Source of the DNA: Minisyncoccota bacterium
Lineage (GTDB): Bacteria; Patescibacteriota; Microgenomatia; UBA1400; PJMF01
Direction: 5' to 3'
DNA length: 45,469 nt
Assembly (NCBI GenBank): GCA_009885085.1
Contig: VFLK01000015.1
Location: 1 to 45,469, forward strand
The notes below the pieces were generated by a model that saw nothing but the letters and a program-made list of their open reading frames with translations, was not told where the DNA came from and did no database searches. Shown one piece after another: positions 1 through 10,391 of this stretch. The number at the start of each line of letters is the position of its first letter. The first letter of the stretch is position 1. The translations under genes were made by a program, and so were the position numbers.

Positions 1-77
1 AAGATTTATAGTATCGATTTAGCATGGTCTTTCAAAGAATATAGCACTTATTATGCCGTTATTCTAGGAAAGACCCT

Positions 78-326
78 ATGCAATTTGAACAAGAATCACC
101 AGTGATCGAAAAAATTATTCCTGGATCAGAAATAATAGTTGGTGAACATCTCCATAATATACTGACTGCAAAAAATGCCTTAGATCAAATTTTTGATGAT
201 GCAGATGATGATCGTTCTGAGGGTAAAATTTCAAATGTTCAATTTGAACAAATTAAGGCAGCTATTGAAGCTCGAAGAGCAGAACTCAAGGCACAAGATA
301 AAGTTTTTGCTACAGAAAAAAATTGA
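78..326 (+). CDS. hypothetical protein, small, acidic/helical
   Basis: 82-aa ORF immediately upstream of the mreB-like gene. Confidence 0.5.
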   Translation: MQFEQESPVIEKIIPGSEIIVGEHLHNILTAKNALDQIFDDADDDRSEGKISNVQFEQIKAAIEARRAELKAQDKVFATEKN

Positions 327-362
327 GTTATTATTTTTTGATAACTCATCTATACTAACTGC

Positions 363-1343
363 ATGAACTTCAAGAGTTTCAATGATAAAGAACTATATAT
401 AGATATTGGTTCAGCAAATACAAGAATTTTTTCAGACAATCAAGAAATTTTTAATGAGCCAACGTGTCTTGTCTATCATAAAGATAGTGATTCAGTTGTT
501 GCGGTTGGAACTAAAGCCCTAATGTTACTAGGTAAAACTCCTAGTTCAATCGAAATCGGCTTTCCAGTTCAACATGGTTCCATTTTTAATACTAAGTATT
601 TTGAGTTATTTTTGTTGGCTGTTCTGAGTCAAGTACTTCCAAAAAACAAACTTCGTAGGATGATTTTTGGTTTAAATGGAAAATTTTCGGTCATGAGTTC
701 CCTTTCTCCTGCAAAAAAAAGATTATTTCATAATTTGCTCAAAAAAGTTGGTTTTTCCAAAATCAAATTGGTTGATAGTTCATATGCTGCGGCACTATCT
801 ATTTGTAATGGAGATAAAACACAGTTAAATAATTTTTGCGTGATTGATATTGGGGCTAAAAAAACTGAGATTGCTGTTTTTTCAATGGATGAGCTAGTTA
901 GATCAAAGAGTTTCAAGTGGGGTGGGATAAAATTAACAGAAGCACTTCAAAAAATTGTTAGATCTGAACACCAGTGCGTAGTGGGTTGGCACTTGGCAGA
1001 AGAAGCAAAAAAACAAGTCGGTACATTAGGAAGTGAAAAGAATAAATTTGCGTTGCATGGCAAGGATTTAATAAGTCAGGCAAGTAAAACCATTGTTTTT
1101 AGTTCCGATGATGTCAGAACTGAGTTTAATAAACTATTTGGAGAACTTTTAGACGATATTCAAAGTTTTATTTCGACTCTTCCTTCCGAAACTGCGGTTT
1201 CAATACTAGATAGAGGTATATTTATGACCGGTGGTGGCAGTATGCTTAGTGGAATAGACACCGTTATTCGTAAACGACTAAAATGCGATGTATTTGTTTC
1301 TAGTAATCCAAAAAAAGATGTAATTAATGGCCTTAGATTATGA
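363..1343 (+). CDS. mreB: MreB-like actin-family cell shape protein (divergent)
   Basis: ELYIDIGSANTRIF, CVIDIGAKKTEIAVF and MTGGGSML actin-fold nucleotide motifs; followed by mreC. Confidence 0.8.
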   Translation: MNFKSFNDKELYIDIGSANTRIFSDNQEIFNEPTCLVYHKDSDSVVAVGTKALMLLGKTPSSIEIGFPVQHGSIFNTKYFELFLLAVLSQVLPKNKLRRMIFGLNGKFSVMSSLSPAKKRLFHNLLKKVGFSKIKLVDSSYAAALSICNGDKTQLNNFCVIDIGAKKTEIAVFSMDELVRSKSFKWGGIKLTEALQKIVRSEHQCVVGWHLAEEAKKQVGTLGSEKNKFALHGKDLISQASKTIVFSSDDVRTEFNKLFGELLDDIQSFISTLPSETAVSILDRGIFMTGGGSMLSGIDTVIRKRLKCDVFVSSNPKKDVINGLRL

Positions 1344-2095
1344 AGTTGAAGGAAATTGTCATACTTATTTTATTGATTTTACTGTTTGCTCTTTTTGAAT
1401 TTGTTGGTTGGTTTTCAAAAATTGAAACGGTAGCAAATAAATGGCTGACGCCAATTTATACTGTTGATATATCATTGGTTCAAAAAATCAAAACTCCTTA
1501 CAATTTTATTATTTTTTCCTTTAATAAATTTAAATATATGGACCAGTTGGAGTCTAGGTATACCAAGTCATTATCTGAGCTTAGTGAGCTAGACAAACTT
1601 CGTGAAGAGAATGCAGCACTTAGGAAACTTATTGAGAATAGAGACATAAAAATTCAAAAAACAATTATAAGTGCTCCAATTATTTCATTGGCATATCCGG
1701 CAGTTGGTGTAGGAAGTAACGATGGTGTAGAAAGAAATGACATGGTACTTTCAAATGGAATGTTAGTAGGAACAATTGATGATGTTGGAAATTATCAATC
1801 CAAAGTATCTCTTCTTTCTAGACACAGAAATAGTAAAATATTAGCCAAAACTGAGTCTGGTGTAGAAGGAGTTATTGATGGTGATGGAAAAAATGTTTTA
1901 TTAACTCAAGTTCCAAGAAATTTTGACCTAATTAATGGCGATAGAGTTGTGAGTGTAGGACAAGAGGGCATAGATAGAAATATTTTAATTGGTACTTTAA
2001 GAATTATCGACAATAATCCTTCAGCCCCTACTCAGACGGCAATTGTTGTTCAAGATATCACTTTTTATGATGCAATATTGTTGGAGGTGAAATAA
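1340..2095 (+). CDS. mreC: rod shape-determining protein MreC
   Basis: N-terminal TM, coiled coil, then beta-rich VGVGSNDGVERNDMVLSNGMLVG; position after mreB; 4-nt overlap. Confidence 0.85.
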   Translation: MKLKEIVILILLILLFALFEFVGWFSKIETVANKWLTPIYTVDISLVQKIKTPYNFIIFSFNKFKYMDQLESRYTKSLSELSELDKLREENAALRKLIENRDIKIQKTIISAPIISLAYPAVGVGSNDGVERNDMVLSNGMLVGTIDDVGNYQSKVSLLSRHRNSKILAKTESGVEGVIDGDGKNVLLTQVPRNFDLINGDRVVSVGQEGIDRNILIGTLRIIDNNPSAPTQTAIVVQDITFYDAILLEVK

Positions 2096-2568
2096 TGATA
2101 CTTATCAAAAATTTGCTGGCAATGTTAATCAAGTTGTTACTATTATTGATGGTTGTTTCGTTTGAAAAAGTTGTGGGTTTGCCACTAATTTTTCTTACTT
2201 TAGTATTAATATTTTTTGTTAATGATAGAAGTTATAGTAAATACGTATATCCAGTTTTTGGCTCAGTCTTTTTGGCGATTACTTATAGTTTGTCATTGTC
2301 GTTTTCATTAATTTTATTATATTTTCTAGTTTTAGCAGTGAGTTATGGAGGAAATATAATAGCAAGCGATATAAATAGGGTTTTACTAATTATTTATAGT
2401 TTATTAATGTTAATTGCCGTAGTTTCTCAGATTTTTTGGGAAGGTAGAATTATTGGATATTTTATTATTAGTTCAATATTTATGATAATAATCTTAATGA
2501 AAACTTTGTTTTTTAAATACGGTTTGACAGGTAGAATTACTGGCAAAAAGAGTAATTTTTTCAGATAG
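2095..2568 (+). CDS. MreD-like integral membrane protein
   Basis: 157 aa, mostly hydrophobic TM segments, between mreC and PBP2. Confidence 0.6.
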   Translation: MILIKNLLAMLIKLLLLLMVVSFEKVVGLPLIFLTLVLIFFVNDRSYSKYVYPVFGSVFLAITYSLSLSFSLILLYFLVLAVSYGGNIIASDINRVLLIIYSLLMLIAVVSQIFWEGRIIGYFIISSIFMIIILMKTLFFKYGLTGRITGKKSNFFR

Positions 2569-2612
2569 AAATTGAGGTAAGTTGTGGCTGTGGAGTTGGA
2601 GGCTGACAAACT

Positions 2613-4508
2613 ATGAAAAATAAGTTAATTTTTGGATTGATTGTATTTGTATTCGCCACACTTCTTCTTAGGTTGATTGATATTCAACTTCTAAATGGCA
2701 GTATCTATGAAAATTTAGCAAATAATAATAAAACATATAAAGTTAATCTTCCAGAAGAAAGAGGTGTTTTTTTGGACAGATATGGCCAGTCAATGGTTTA
2801 CAACAAACCAGTTTATTTCAAACTCGATTCAAGTGACACTCTTTATAGTGATAAAACTAGAATTACTCATGATGAGGCTCTTCAAGTTATGTCTCAAAAT
2901 TCAGATTTGATTAGAACTGAATTGGAAAGGATGTATCTTTACCCAAAGTCAATGGCACACGTTTTAGGCTATGTTGGTAGCGTAAGCTTGGATGAATTAT
3001 CAAGTGATTCGACATTACATATAAGTGATGAGGTTGGGAAATTTGGACTTGAGAGAGAATTTCAAAGTTTTTTGCGAGGGAGTAAAAGTTCTCAAGTATT
3101 TGAAATCAATGCTCTTGGTGAGAAACAACGGTTGATTGCGGAAGAAGCTGGAGTTCCTGGACGGAATGTGCCAACAACTCTAGATCCATATCTCTCTGAA
3201 GTTGCATTGAGGGCCATGGGAGATAATAAGGGCTCAGTGGTAATTCTCGATTCCTCAAATTCTGAAGTATTGAGTTTAGTCAGTACTCCAACTTTTGATA
3301 GTTCTGTTTTAAGTGAATCATCTGCTGATGAGGAAACAGAAAGACTTCGTGTACGCACTATTCAAGATTTTCTTTCAAATCCTCAGAAACTTTTTTTTAA
3401 TCGAGTAGTGAGTGGTGCGTATCCCCCAGGATCAATTTTTAAAATCATAACTTCTCTTGCTGGCTTAGAAGGAAAGCAGATTGATAAAAGTACTTCTGTT
3501 TTGGACGAAGGTACATTGGTAGTAGGAGATTACTCGTATGCTAATTGGTACTTCACTCAGTATGGTCTAAAAGAAGGCGAAATAAGCCTTCTTAGAGCTA
3601 TCGCAAGGAGTAATGACATCTATTTTTATAAAGTTGCCGAGTGGGTAGGTCCTGAGAAATTAAAAGAGATGGCAAATCTTTTCTCATTAGGAAAAAAAAG
3701 TGGTATTCAGCTTCAAGCAGAAATTGAGGGTATTATTCCAGACCCTGAGTGGAAGCAAAGAGTTATTGGTGAAAGATGGTTTTTGGGTAATACGTATCAT
3801 ATGGGAATAGGCCAGGGAGATATTCTTGTAACCCCAATTCAAATAGCTCAGTTAGTTCAAGCTATTGCTAATAATGGCAATCTTTGTAAGGCTACTTTGA
3901 TAAAGGATACTTTTGACCTAGGAAATGTGGGATTAAGTAGTGTCGGTGGTATTTTTGGCAAAAGTAGGTGTGAAGAAGTTGGAGTAATGGAGGAAAATGT
4001 TAATCTTGTTCTAGAGGGTATGCTTGGCGCGTGTAGCTCTGGAGGAACTGGTTTTCCTTTTTTTGAAAATAACTCCTCAGTTCTTATGGAGGGGTTATCT
4101 GTTAGGGATCAACTCGACAATGGTGCCGTTGCCTGCAAGACCGGAACATCTGAGTTTGGTTCACAAGATGCTAATGGCTATAGAAAAACTCATGGTTGGT
4201 TTGCGTCAATATTGGGAACAAAGGCATTGGTGAAAAATGCTCTTGATGAGAGAAGAAAATCTAGGGAGGATTTAGGAAATGAAATAAAAAATAGTAGTGA
4301 AAGTGCTACACCTGCCTCATCTAAAAACAGAGAACTCTGGCTTGATGGGGTAGAGAAATATGGATTTCCAGACGAAATAATAGTCATTGTGCTTGTCGAA
4401 AGTGATGAATTAAATCCTTATAAAGAAGGATCTAAGGATGCTGGTCCAGTGGCCAAGGAAATCTTTGATTGGATTAAAAATGGAGAGCCAGCTTCTACAA
4501 TTAACTAA
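2613..4508 (+). CDS. mrdA: penicillin-binding protein 2 (transpeptidase)
   Basis: PBP dimerisation region; SGAYPPGSIFKI (SxxK motif), SND, KTGTSEFG (KTG motif). Confidence 0.9.
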   Translation: MKNKLIFGLIVFVFATLLLRLIDIQLLNGSIYENLANNNKTYKVNLPEERGVFLDRYGQSMVYNKPVYFKLDSSDTLYSDKTRITHDEALQVMSQNSDLIRTELERMYLYPKSMAHVLGYVGSVSLDELSSDSTLHISDEVGKFGLEREFQSFLRGSKSSQVFEINALGEKQRLIAEEAGVPGRNVPTTLDPYLSEVALRAMGDNKGSVVILDSSNSEVLSLVSTPTFDSSVLSESSADEETERLRVRTIQDFLSNPQKLFFNRVVSGAYPPGSIFKIITSLAGLEGKQIDKSTSVLDEGTLVVGDYSYANWYFTQYGLKEGEISLLRAIARSNDIYFYKVAEWVGPEKLKEMANLFSLGKKSGIQLQAEIEGIIPDPEWKQRVIGERWFLGNTYHMGIGQGDILVTPIQIAQLVQAIANNGNLCKATLIKDTFDLGNVGLSSVGGIFGKSRCEEVGVMEENVNLVLEGMLGACSSGGTGFPFFENNSSVLMEGLSVRDQLDNGAVACKTGTSEFGSQDANGYRKTHGWFASILGTKALVKNALDERRKSREDLGNEIKNSSESATPASSKNRELWLDGVEKYGFPDEIIVIVLVESDELNPYKEGSKDAGPVAKEIFDWIKNGEPASTIN

Positions 4509-4526
4509 AGAATAGTTTGTTAAGCT

Positions 4527-5675
4527 TTGTTTGATATGAGCTTAGAGCAAACTATTATTAATTCCAAAAAACACTTTTGTCTCAAAGATAAGAAATTTGT
4601 TTTAGCTTTGCTTTCAGTTGTTGGAGTGGGCAGAAAAACTGCAATAAAAATAATATATTTACTAATAAAACACGAACTCAATTTTGAGGACTTTTGGGCA
4701 AACAAACAAGGAATTTGGCAAAAATCTCAGTTATCAGATAAATCTATTGAAAGCATTAAAAAGATTAGAATAGAACATAATAATTATTCATTATACAAAG
4801 ACATAATAAAAAAGGACATTCGGGTGATCGCGTTTTGGGAGGAGGAGTATCCTAAACTATTAAAACAGTGTGATGATTTTCCTGTTATTTTATTTGCTAA
4901 AGGAAATGTCAATTGTCTTCAAAATAATTTTATCGGAGTAGTTGGTACTCGAAGGATAACTAGCTATGGTAAATTGGCAACCAAAAAAATAGTTGAAGAT
5001 TTGGTTCTAGAGGGTTTCTCCATTGTTTCAGGTTTTATGTATGGTGTAGATTTGTGCGCTCATCTGGAAACAATTAATAACGGAGGAATCACAGTCGCCG
5101 TTTTAGGATTCGGATTTGATCATATGTATCCTAGAAGTCATGTAAAATATTTTGATCAGCTTATTCAGAGTGGAGGCTGTTTTATTACTGAATTTCTACC
5201 CGACGTAGAGCCAGCGGTGGGCAATTTTCCCTCAAGAAACAGAATTGTTGCAGGAATAAGCAAAGGGATTGTTGTCGTAGAGGCTGCAAGGAAAAGTGGC
5301 AGTCATATAACTGCGGAGTGCGCAATTAATGAAGGACGAGAAGTATTTGCTGTCCCTGGCCCAATAAATAACCCATTTTCTGAAGGGACAAAGTGGCTAA
5401 TAAATCAGGGAGCTACTATGATAACATCTGGATATGATGTGGTCGAACAGTTTAATGGACCAAAACATAACTTTAGAGTTGATACAGATTTGCCAGCTGA
5501 TTTGAATAAAATCCAGAAGCTCATTATTAAGGAATTAAGGGATGGACCTCAAGAAATAGATAGTTTAGCCGACACGATTGGAGTAGATGTAAACGAAATA
5601 ATAAAAGAAATTACTTTATTAGAAATTAGTGATATTGTTAATGTTATTGGAAATAGATTAAGTATAAAACTGTAA
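4527..5675 (+). CDS. dprA: DNA-processing protein DprA/Smf
   Basis: GVVGTRRITSYGK, VSGFMYGVDLCAHLETI, FPSRNRIVAGISKGIVVVEA; TTG start at 4527 or ATG at 4536. Confidence 0.92.
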   Translation: MFDMSLEQTIINSKKHFCLKDKKFVLALLSVVGVGRKTAIKIIYLLIKHELNFEDFWANKQGIWQKSQLSDKSIESIKKIRIEHNNYSLYKDIIKKDIRVIAFWEEEYPKLLKQCDDFPVILFAKGNVNCLQNNFIGVVGTRRITSYGKLATKKIVEDLVLEGFSIVSGFMYGVDLCAHLETINNGGITVAVLGFGFDHMYPRSHVKYFDQLIQSGGCFITEFLPDVEPAVGNFPSRNRIVAGISKGIVVVEAARKSGSHITAECAINEGREVFAVPGPINNPFSEGTKWLINQGATMITSGYDVVEQFNGPKHNFRVDTDLPADLNKIQKLIIKELRDGPQEIDSLADTIGVDVNEIIKEITLLEISDIVNVIGNRLSIKL

Positions 5676-5733
5676 GTTTGGCACAACTTGCTTTATAATA
5701 GCCCGAATAGGAAGCCCGGATAGAAAGCAAAAT

Positions 5734-8013
5734 ATGAATTTAGTCATTGTTGAATCACCTACAAAAGCTAGAAAACTAAGTAAGTTTCTCGGTTCAGATT
5801 ATGTTGTCGAAGCTTCTGTTGGACATATTAGAGATCTTCCAAAATCTGGACTTTCAGTAGACACAGAAAATAATTTTGAGCCAACATATGCTATTTCTAA
5901 AGACAAAAATAAGGTTGTAGCCAAATTAAGAGCTGCGGCCGGCAAAGCTGATAAAATTTATTTAGCAACTGACCCTGACCGAGAGGGGGAAGCAATTGCT
6001 TGGCATGTTAAATATGTGCTGGAGAATACTACAGGCAAAAACAAAACAAAGGCAAAGTTCTTGCGCGCAACTTTTCATGAGATTACTAAAAGCGCAGTTT
6101 TAAAAGCAATGGAAAATCCAACTGAATTAAGTATGGATATGGTTGATGCTCAGCAAGCTCGTCGAGTAGTCGACCGTTTGGTTGGTTACAAATTATCTCC
6201 AGTTTTGTGGAAAAAAGTGAGAAGAGGACTTTCTGCTGGTAGAGTTCAATCAGTCGCATTGAGACTCATTGTCGAAAAAGAGCGAGAAATTGAAGCATTT
6301 AAACCTGAAGAATATTGGGAACTAGATGTAGCGCTAAGTGCTAATAAGCTATCAGGAGTCACTGCTTTTACAAAAGAGTCAAAGGTGATTGAAGATCTCA
6401 ATCAAGATATTTTTATTTCTAGAGTTATTTCTGTCGAGGGCAAAAAGTTTGAGCCAAAAGTAGCGGGAGTTGTAGAACCAGTTTTAGCCGTACTTGATGA
6501 TGCTAGCTATTTAGTTGAAGCAATCGAAAAGAAAGAGAGAAGTCGCGTCAGCTTGCCTCCTTTCACAACTTCTACGATGCAACAAAAATCTGCCACCAGC
6601 TTTGGTTATAGTGGTAAACAAACTATGAGTTTGGCTCAGCAACTTTACGAAGAAGGTTTAATTACATATCACCGTACCGACTCTGTAGTTTTGTCAGAGA
6701 CAGCTGTTGTTATGGCCAGAGATTTCATTATTAAAGAATATGGTGATAATTATTTACCAAAAACTCAAAATATTTTTTCCAAAAAGAGCAAGAATGCTCA
6801 AGAAGCTCATGAAGCTATTCGTGTGACAGATATCACCATCCAGGGTGGCGACATCATGCAAAAAAGTGCAAGATTCACTCCTCAACATGTTAAATTGTAT
6901 GATTTGATCTGGAGAAGATTTGTTTCTAGTCAAATGGAAAAAGCAGCTTACAACCAAACATCTATAACGATTGAGTTCAAAAATAGTAATAGTGATGGAC
7001 CAAAATCAGGTATGCTTAGAACTTCGGGATCTATCCTAAAGTTTGATGGCTGGATGAGGTTATTTCCAAATAGAGAAGATACTTTGTTGCCTGATCTAAG
7101 TGAAGGTCAAACTCTGAATTTTATAGATAAAACAGCCGCACAAAAATTTACTCAACCACCGGCTAGATTTAATGATGCATCTTTAATTAAAGAATTAGAA
7201 AAAAGAGGTATTGGTAGACCTAGTACATATGCTTCTATTATTTCAGTGATTATCGATCGCGGATACATTGAGCGAACCCAAAAGAAATTTTTCGCAAGCT
7301 CGGTAGGCATGACAGTTAGCGATTTCTTACTGAAACATTTTCCAATAGTCATGGATTATGATTTTACCGCTGAAATGGAAGAAAATTTAGACAGAATTTC
7401 AAGAGGTGAAAAAGAATGGCGAAAGACTGTAAGTGACTTTTATGTTCCATTAGAAAAAACAATTGAGTCAGTCACTGATAAGGCAGAAAGAACACAAATT
7501 CCTGTAGAAAAAACCGGTGAAAAGTGTCCAGATTGTGGAGCTGAACACGGCGGAGAAATCGTTATTAGATCTGGAAGATTTGGAAAGTTCAAAAGTTGTA
7601 ATCGTTTTCCAGAATGTAAATTTACACAAAATATTGTTGAAGTCGTTGAAGATGTAATTTGCCCATTGTGTCAAAAAGGTACAGTGACCATTAAAAACAC
7701 CAGATGGGGAAAGCCATTTTTTGGTTGTGGAGATTATCCAAAATGCAATTGGGCTTCATGGAAAAAACCAGAAAAAGGCGAGATGATGTCAAAAGAGGAG
7801 TGGGCAGTTCTTCAGGCGGCAAGAGAAGAGCGAAAAGCAAAGTGGGCTGAGAGAAATAAAAAAAGCTCAGATTCTGGTGACGCTAAAAAAACGGTTTCTA
7901 AAACTACAAAAACTAGCAAAGTCGCGAAGACCAAAAAAGCTACCAAAGCCAGTGCTAAGCTTAAGAAGGCCGGTGCCAAATCCAAGAAAGCCAGTGCTAA
8001 AATTACCAAGTGA
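5734..8013 (+). CDS. topA: DNA topoisomerase I, with Zn ribbons and Lys/Ala/Ser-rich C-terminal tail
   Basis: MNLVIVESPTKARKL, TDPDREGEAIAWH, GLSAGRVQSVALRLIVEKE, YHRTDS, two CxxC zinc-ribbon modules. Confidence 0.97.
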   Translation: MNLVIVESPTKARKLSKFLGSDYVVEASVGHIRDLPKSGLSVDTENNFEPTYAISKDKNKVVAKLRAAAGKADKIYLATDPDREGEAIAWHVKYVLENTTGKNKTKAKFLRATFHEITKSAVLKAMENPTELSMDMVDAQQARRVVDRLVGYKLSPVLWKKVRRGLSAGRVQSVALRLIVEKEREIEAFKPEEYWELDVALSANKLSGVTAFTKESKVIEDLNQDIFISRVISVEGKKFEPKVAGVVEPVLAVLDDASYLVEAIEKKERSRVSLPPFTTSTMQQKSATSFGYSGKQTMSLAQQLYEEGLITYHRTDSVVLSETAVVMARDFIIKEYGDNYLPKTQNIFSKKSKNAQEAHEAIRVTDITIQGGDIMQKSARFTPQHVKLYDLIWRRFVSSQMEKAAYNQTSITIEFKNSNSDGPKSGMLRTSGSILKFDGWMRLFPNREDTLLPDLSEGQTLNFIDKTAAQKFTQPPARFNDASLIKELEKRGIGRPSTYASIISVIIDRGYIERTQKKFFASSVGMTVSDFLLKHFPIVMDYDFTAEMEENLDRISRGEKEWRKTVSDFYVPLEKTIESVTDKAERTQIPVEKTGEKCPDCGAEHGGEIVIRSGRFGKFKSCNRFPECKFTQNIVEVVEDVICPLCQKGTVTIKNTRWGKPFFGCGDYPKCNWASWKKPEKGEMMSKEEWAVLQAAREERKAKWAERNKKSSDSGDAKKTVSKTTKTSKVAKTKKATKASAKLKKAGAKSKKASAKITK

Positions 8014-8039
8014 AAATAGTTATGATATAGTTTCTTTGT

Positions 8040-8927
8040 ATGATCAAAACACCTGATTCTCAATACAAAAGACTTCTTAGAGAAATTTTAGAAAATGGAA
8101 CAGTGACTAAGTCTCAACAAGAAGTTGATGCTCTTACGTTAATGGCTCCGCAACCACTTCGGTTTCGACTCTCAAATGGTTTCCCAATTATTACAGAAAG
8201 ACAGATTTCCAAAAAAATTTGGGGTCAGGCTATTGGCGAGATTATTGGTTTTATTAATGGAGCTAGAACTCAAGAAGAGTTGTCTAGCTATGGCTGTCGT
8301 TGGTGGAAGTATTGGGTAACAGAAGAAAAGTGTAAAAAACGAGGTTTAGAGCCTGGAGATATGGGTCCAGGAAGCTATGGGGCAGCTTTTCATGATTTTC
8401 CTACTTCAGAAGGCCCGGCTTACAATCAATTCAAAAATATTATTGAGCAAATTAAAGAACAACCTCATCTAAGAACTCATTTTATTACTCCTTGGATTCC
8501 TCAATACACGATCAGAGGCAAAGGTAAGCAGCAAAAAGTTGTAGTTTGTCCTTGTCACGGATGGATTCATATTAGAATTATAGATAACAAATTAACTCTT
8601 CATATGTTCCAGAGAAGTAGCGATACCCCAATTGGCTTACCAGCAAACTTGGCTCAATATGCAGCTCTAACGATGATGATTGCCCATGTGACTGGCTACG
8701 AAGCATATGAATATATTCATAGTTTTTCTGATGCACACATGTTTGTTGATCAAATAGAACACGTTAAAAAAATGCTCGAGCGTGAGGATAAAACTTTGCC
8801 TACAATGAAACTGAATGTTGGAACTGGAAAAACCAAAAAGGACTTATTTGATTTCAGGGTCGACGATTTTGAGTTAACTGATTATGATCCACATCCAGGA
8901 ATATGGGATATTCCCGTAGCAATTTAA
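8040..8927 (+). CDS. thyA: thymidylate synthase family protein (divergent ThyA-like)
   Basis: CPCHGWIH (Cys-His), QRSSD, GLPANLAQYA, YIHSFSDAHMFVDQ. Confidence 0.85.
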   Translation: MIKTPDSQYKRLLREILENGTVTKSQQEVDALTLMAPQPLRFRLSNGFPIITERQISKKIWGQAIGEIIGFINGARTQEELSSYGCRWWKYWVTEEKCKKRGLEPGDMGPGSYGAAFHDFPTSEGPAYNQFKNIIEQIKEQPHLRTHFITPWIPQYTIRGKGKQQKVVVCPCHGWIHIRIIDNKLTLHMFQRSSDTPIGLPANLAQYAALTMMIAHVTGYEAYEYIHSFSDAHMFVDQIEHVKKMLEREDKTLPTMKLNVGTGKTKKDLFDFRVDDFELTDYDPHPGIWDIPVAI

Positions 8928-8966
8928 TTTTTTGAATTATGGTGGTGGTAGCGGGGGATTAATTTT

Positions 8967-9413
8967 ATGAAAAAACAATATGTTGATTTAGATAATGCTC
9001 GAGAAGATAGTCAAAAAAATGTGATGCAAGATATTATTAAGGCAGGCCACTGTCCATTTTGTTTAGAAAATTTTAAACTTTATCATGGCCAGCCTACTAT
9101 TAAAGAAGGAAAATATTGGTTTCTAACAGAAAATAAATGGCCATACAAAAATACTAAAGTACATTTGTTGGCAATTTATAAATTTCACGCCACAAATTTG
9201 GCAGAGCTTGATTCTGATTCTGGAAAAGAGCTTATTGATCTTATGAAGTGGGCTGAAAAAGAATACAAAGTACCTGGTGGTGGTTGGTCAATGAGATTTG
9301 GAGATACAAATTATTCTGCTGGAACTGTCAACCACATTCATGTTCAGTTTATTCAACCAGATTTGGATTCTCCTGATTACAAACCAGTCAGAATTAAGTT
9401 AGGTAAGGGTTAA
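8967..9413 (+). CDS. HIT-like protein
   Basis: CPFC near the N-terminus and NHIHVQFIQ (HxHxQ) near the C-terminus. Confidence 0.65.
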   Translation: MKKQYVDLDNAREDSQKNVMQDIIKAGHCPFCLENFKLYHGQPTIKEGKYWFLTENKWPYKNTKVHLLAIYKFHATNLAELDSDSGKELIDLMKWAEKEYKVPGGGWSMRFGDTNYSAGTVNHIHVQFIQPDLDSPDYKPVRIKLGKG

Positions 9414-9422
9414 GTTTTAATT

Positions 9423-10379
9423 CTAATTTTTAATTCTAACTATCTCAACTCCAAATTCTCTCAAAATTTTGTCGCCATCAAGCATTGCGTATCCATCAGT
9501 AAAGTAGAGCTTTGAAATTCCACTACAAGCAACCAATTTGGCGCAAGCTGGGCATGGAAAAGTTGTGACATATATTTCAGTGCCTAGAAGAGAAATTCCA
9601 TCTTTTGCCGCCTTTGAAATTAGGGCAGCTTCTGCATGAATAGCAGTAGAAAGATCTATATTCTCACCTTTATGAAAACTATTTCTAGGATCGCTATCGA
9701 TGTATGGTGAGTATGGTGTTGGCAGTTGAGTATTGTGAGCAATTGCGATTATTTCTCCCACTGTGGATGTTTCTTCAGCGGTTATGTTCTTTATTTCTCC
9801 CACTGTGGATGTTTCTTCAGAGGCCGTGTTTTTTCTAATAACTACTGCGCCAACTTGGCGCCACCAGTCAGAACTAAGTTCCTTTTGAGTATCCGCGATG
9901 CTCATAATTTTTTTCGAAAATTCGTCTTCTGAAATTTCGACTGAGGATTCAATCTGTTGCTTTTGAGCGCTGTTATTTCGATTCCATCTTAAAAAGGTTG
10001 ATTCAAACTCTACTGGCTGGTCCGCAAGATATTTTTTTTGTAGCCAGATAAAGATATCCTCATTTGGAAGGATATATTTTATTTCTCTTTGAGTTTGCTG
10101 AGAGCTAATTTCAAGAAATTTCTCAACCGAAATGAGATTAATTTTTCTGTTGGGGAAAAGTGCTCCTAGGGCAACTTTTGCTTCAATTGGAGATAGAGAA
10201 CGAATTTCTTTTCTTAAATAGTCAAACTCTTCATCAATTAAAGAGATCAATGATTCATCTAAAATAAAAACTTCAGATTCTGGATATTTTTCTAATAATT
10301 TTATATATCCTGAATGAATTACCGGAAGATATATGATTAATTTCGAAGACACAACATTTTGATCTTGGTTTTGAATCAT
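9423..10379 (-). CDS. dCMP/cytidine deaminase-type protein with N-terminal extension
   Basis: IHAEAALI and FPCPACAKLVACSGISKLYF deaminase zinc motifs (HAE, PCxxC). Confidence 0.85.
   Translation of the reverse strand: MIQNQDQNVVSSKLIIYLPVIHSGYIKLLEKYPESEVFILDESLISLIDEEFDYLRKEIRSLSPIEAKVALGALFPNRKINLISVEKFLEISSQQTQREIKYILPNEDIFIWLQKKYLADQPVEFESTFLRWNRNNSAQKQQIESSVEISEDEFSKKIMSIADTQKELSSDWWRQVGAVVIRKNTASEETSTVGEIKNITAEETSTVGEIIAIAHNTQLPTPYSPYIDSDPRNSFHKGENIDLSTAIHAEAALISKAAKDGISLLGTEIYVTTFPCPACAKLVACSGISKLYFTDGYAMLDGDKILREFGVEIVRIKN
9749..9820. repeat. direct repeat, two 30-bp copies with 42-bp period, in-frame inside the deaminase gene
   Basis: ttatttctcccactgtggatgtttcttcag at 9749-9778 and 9791-9820. 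Confidence 0.95.
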
Positions 10380-10391
10380 TTTATTTATCTC

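Noticed and set aside
5676-5733. Strong promoter before topA (TTGGCA ... TATAAT)
   Set aside because: Spacing between the boxes is only 10 bp, so not a valid -35/-10 pair, although TATAAT alone may function.
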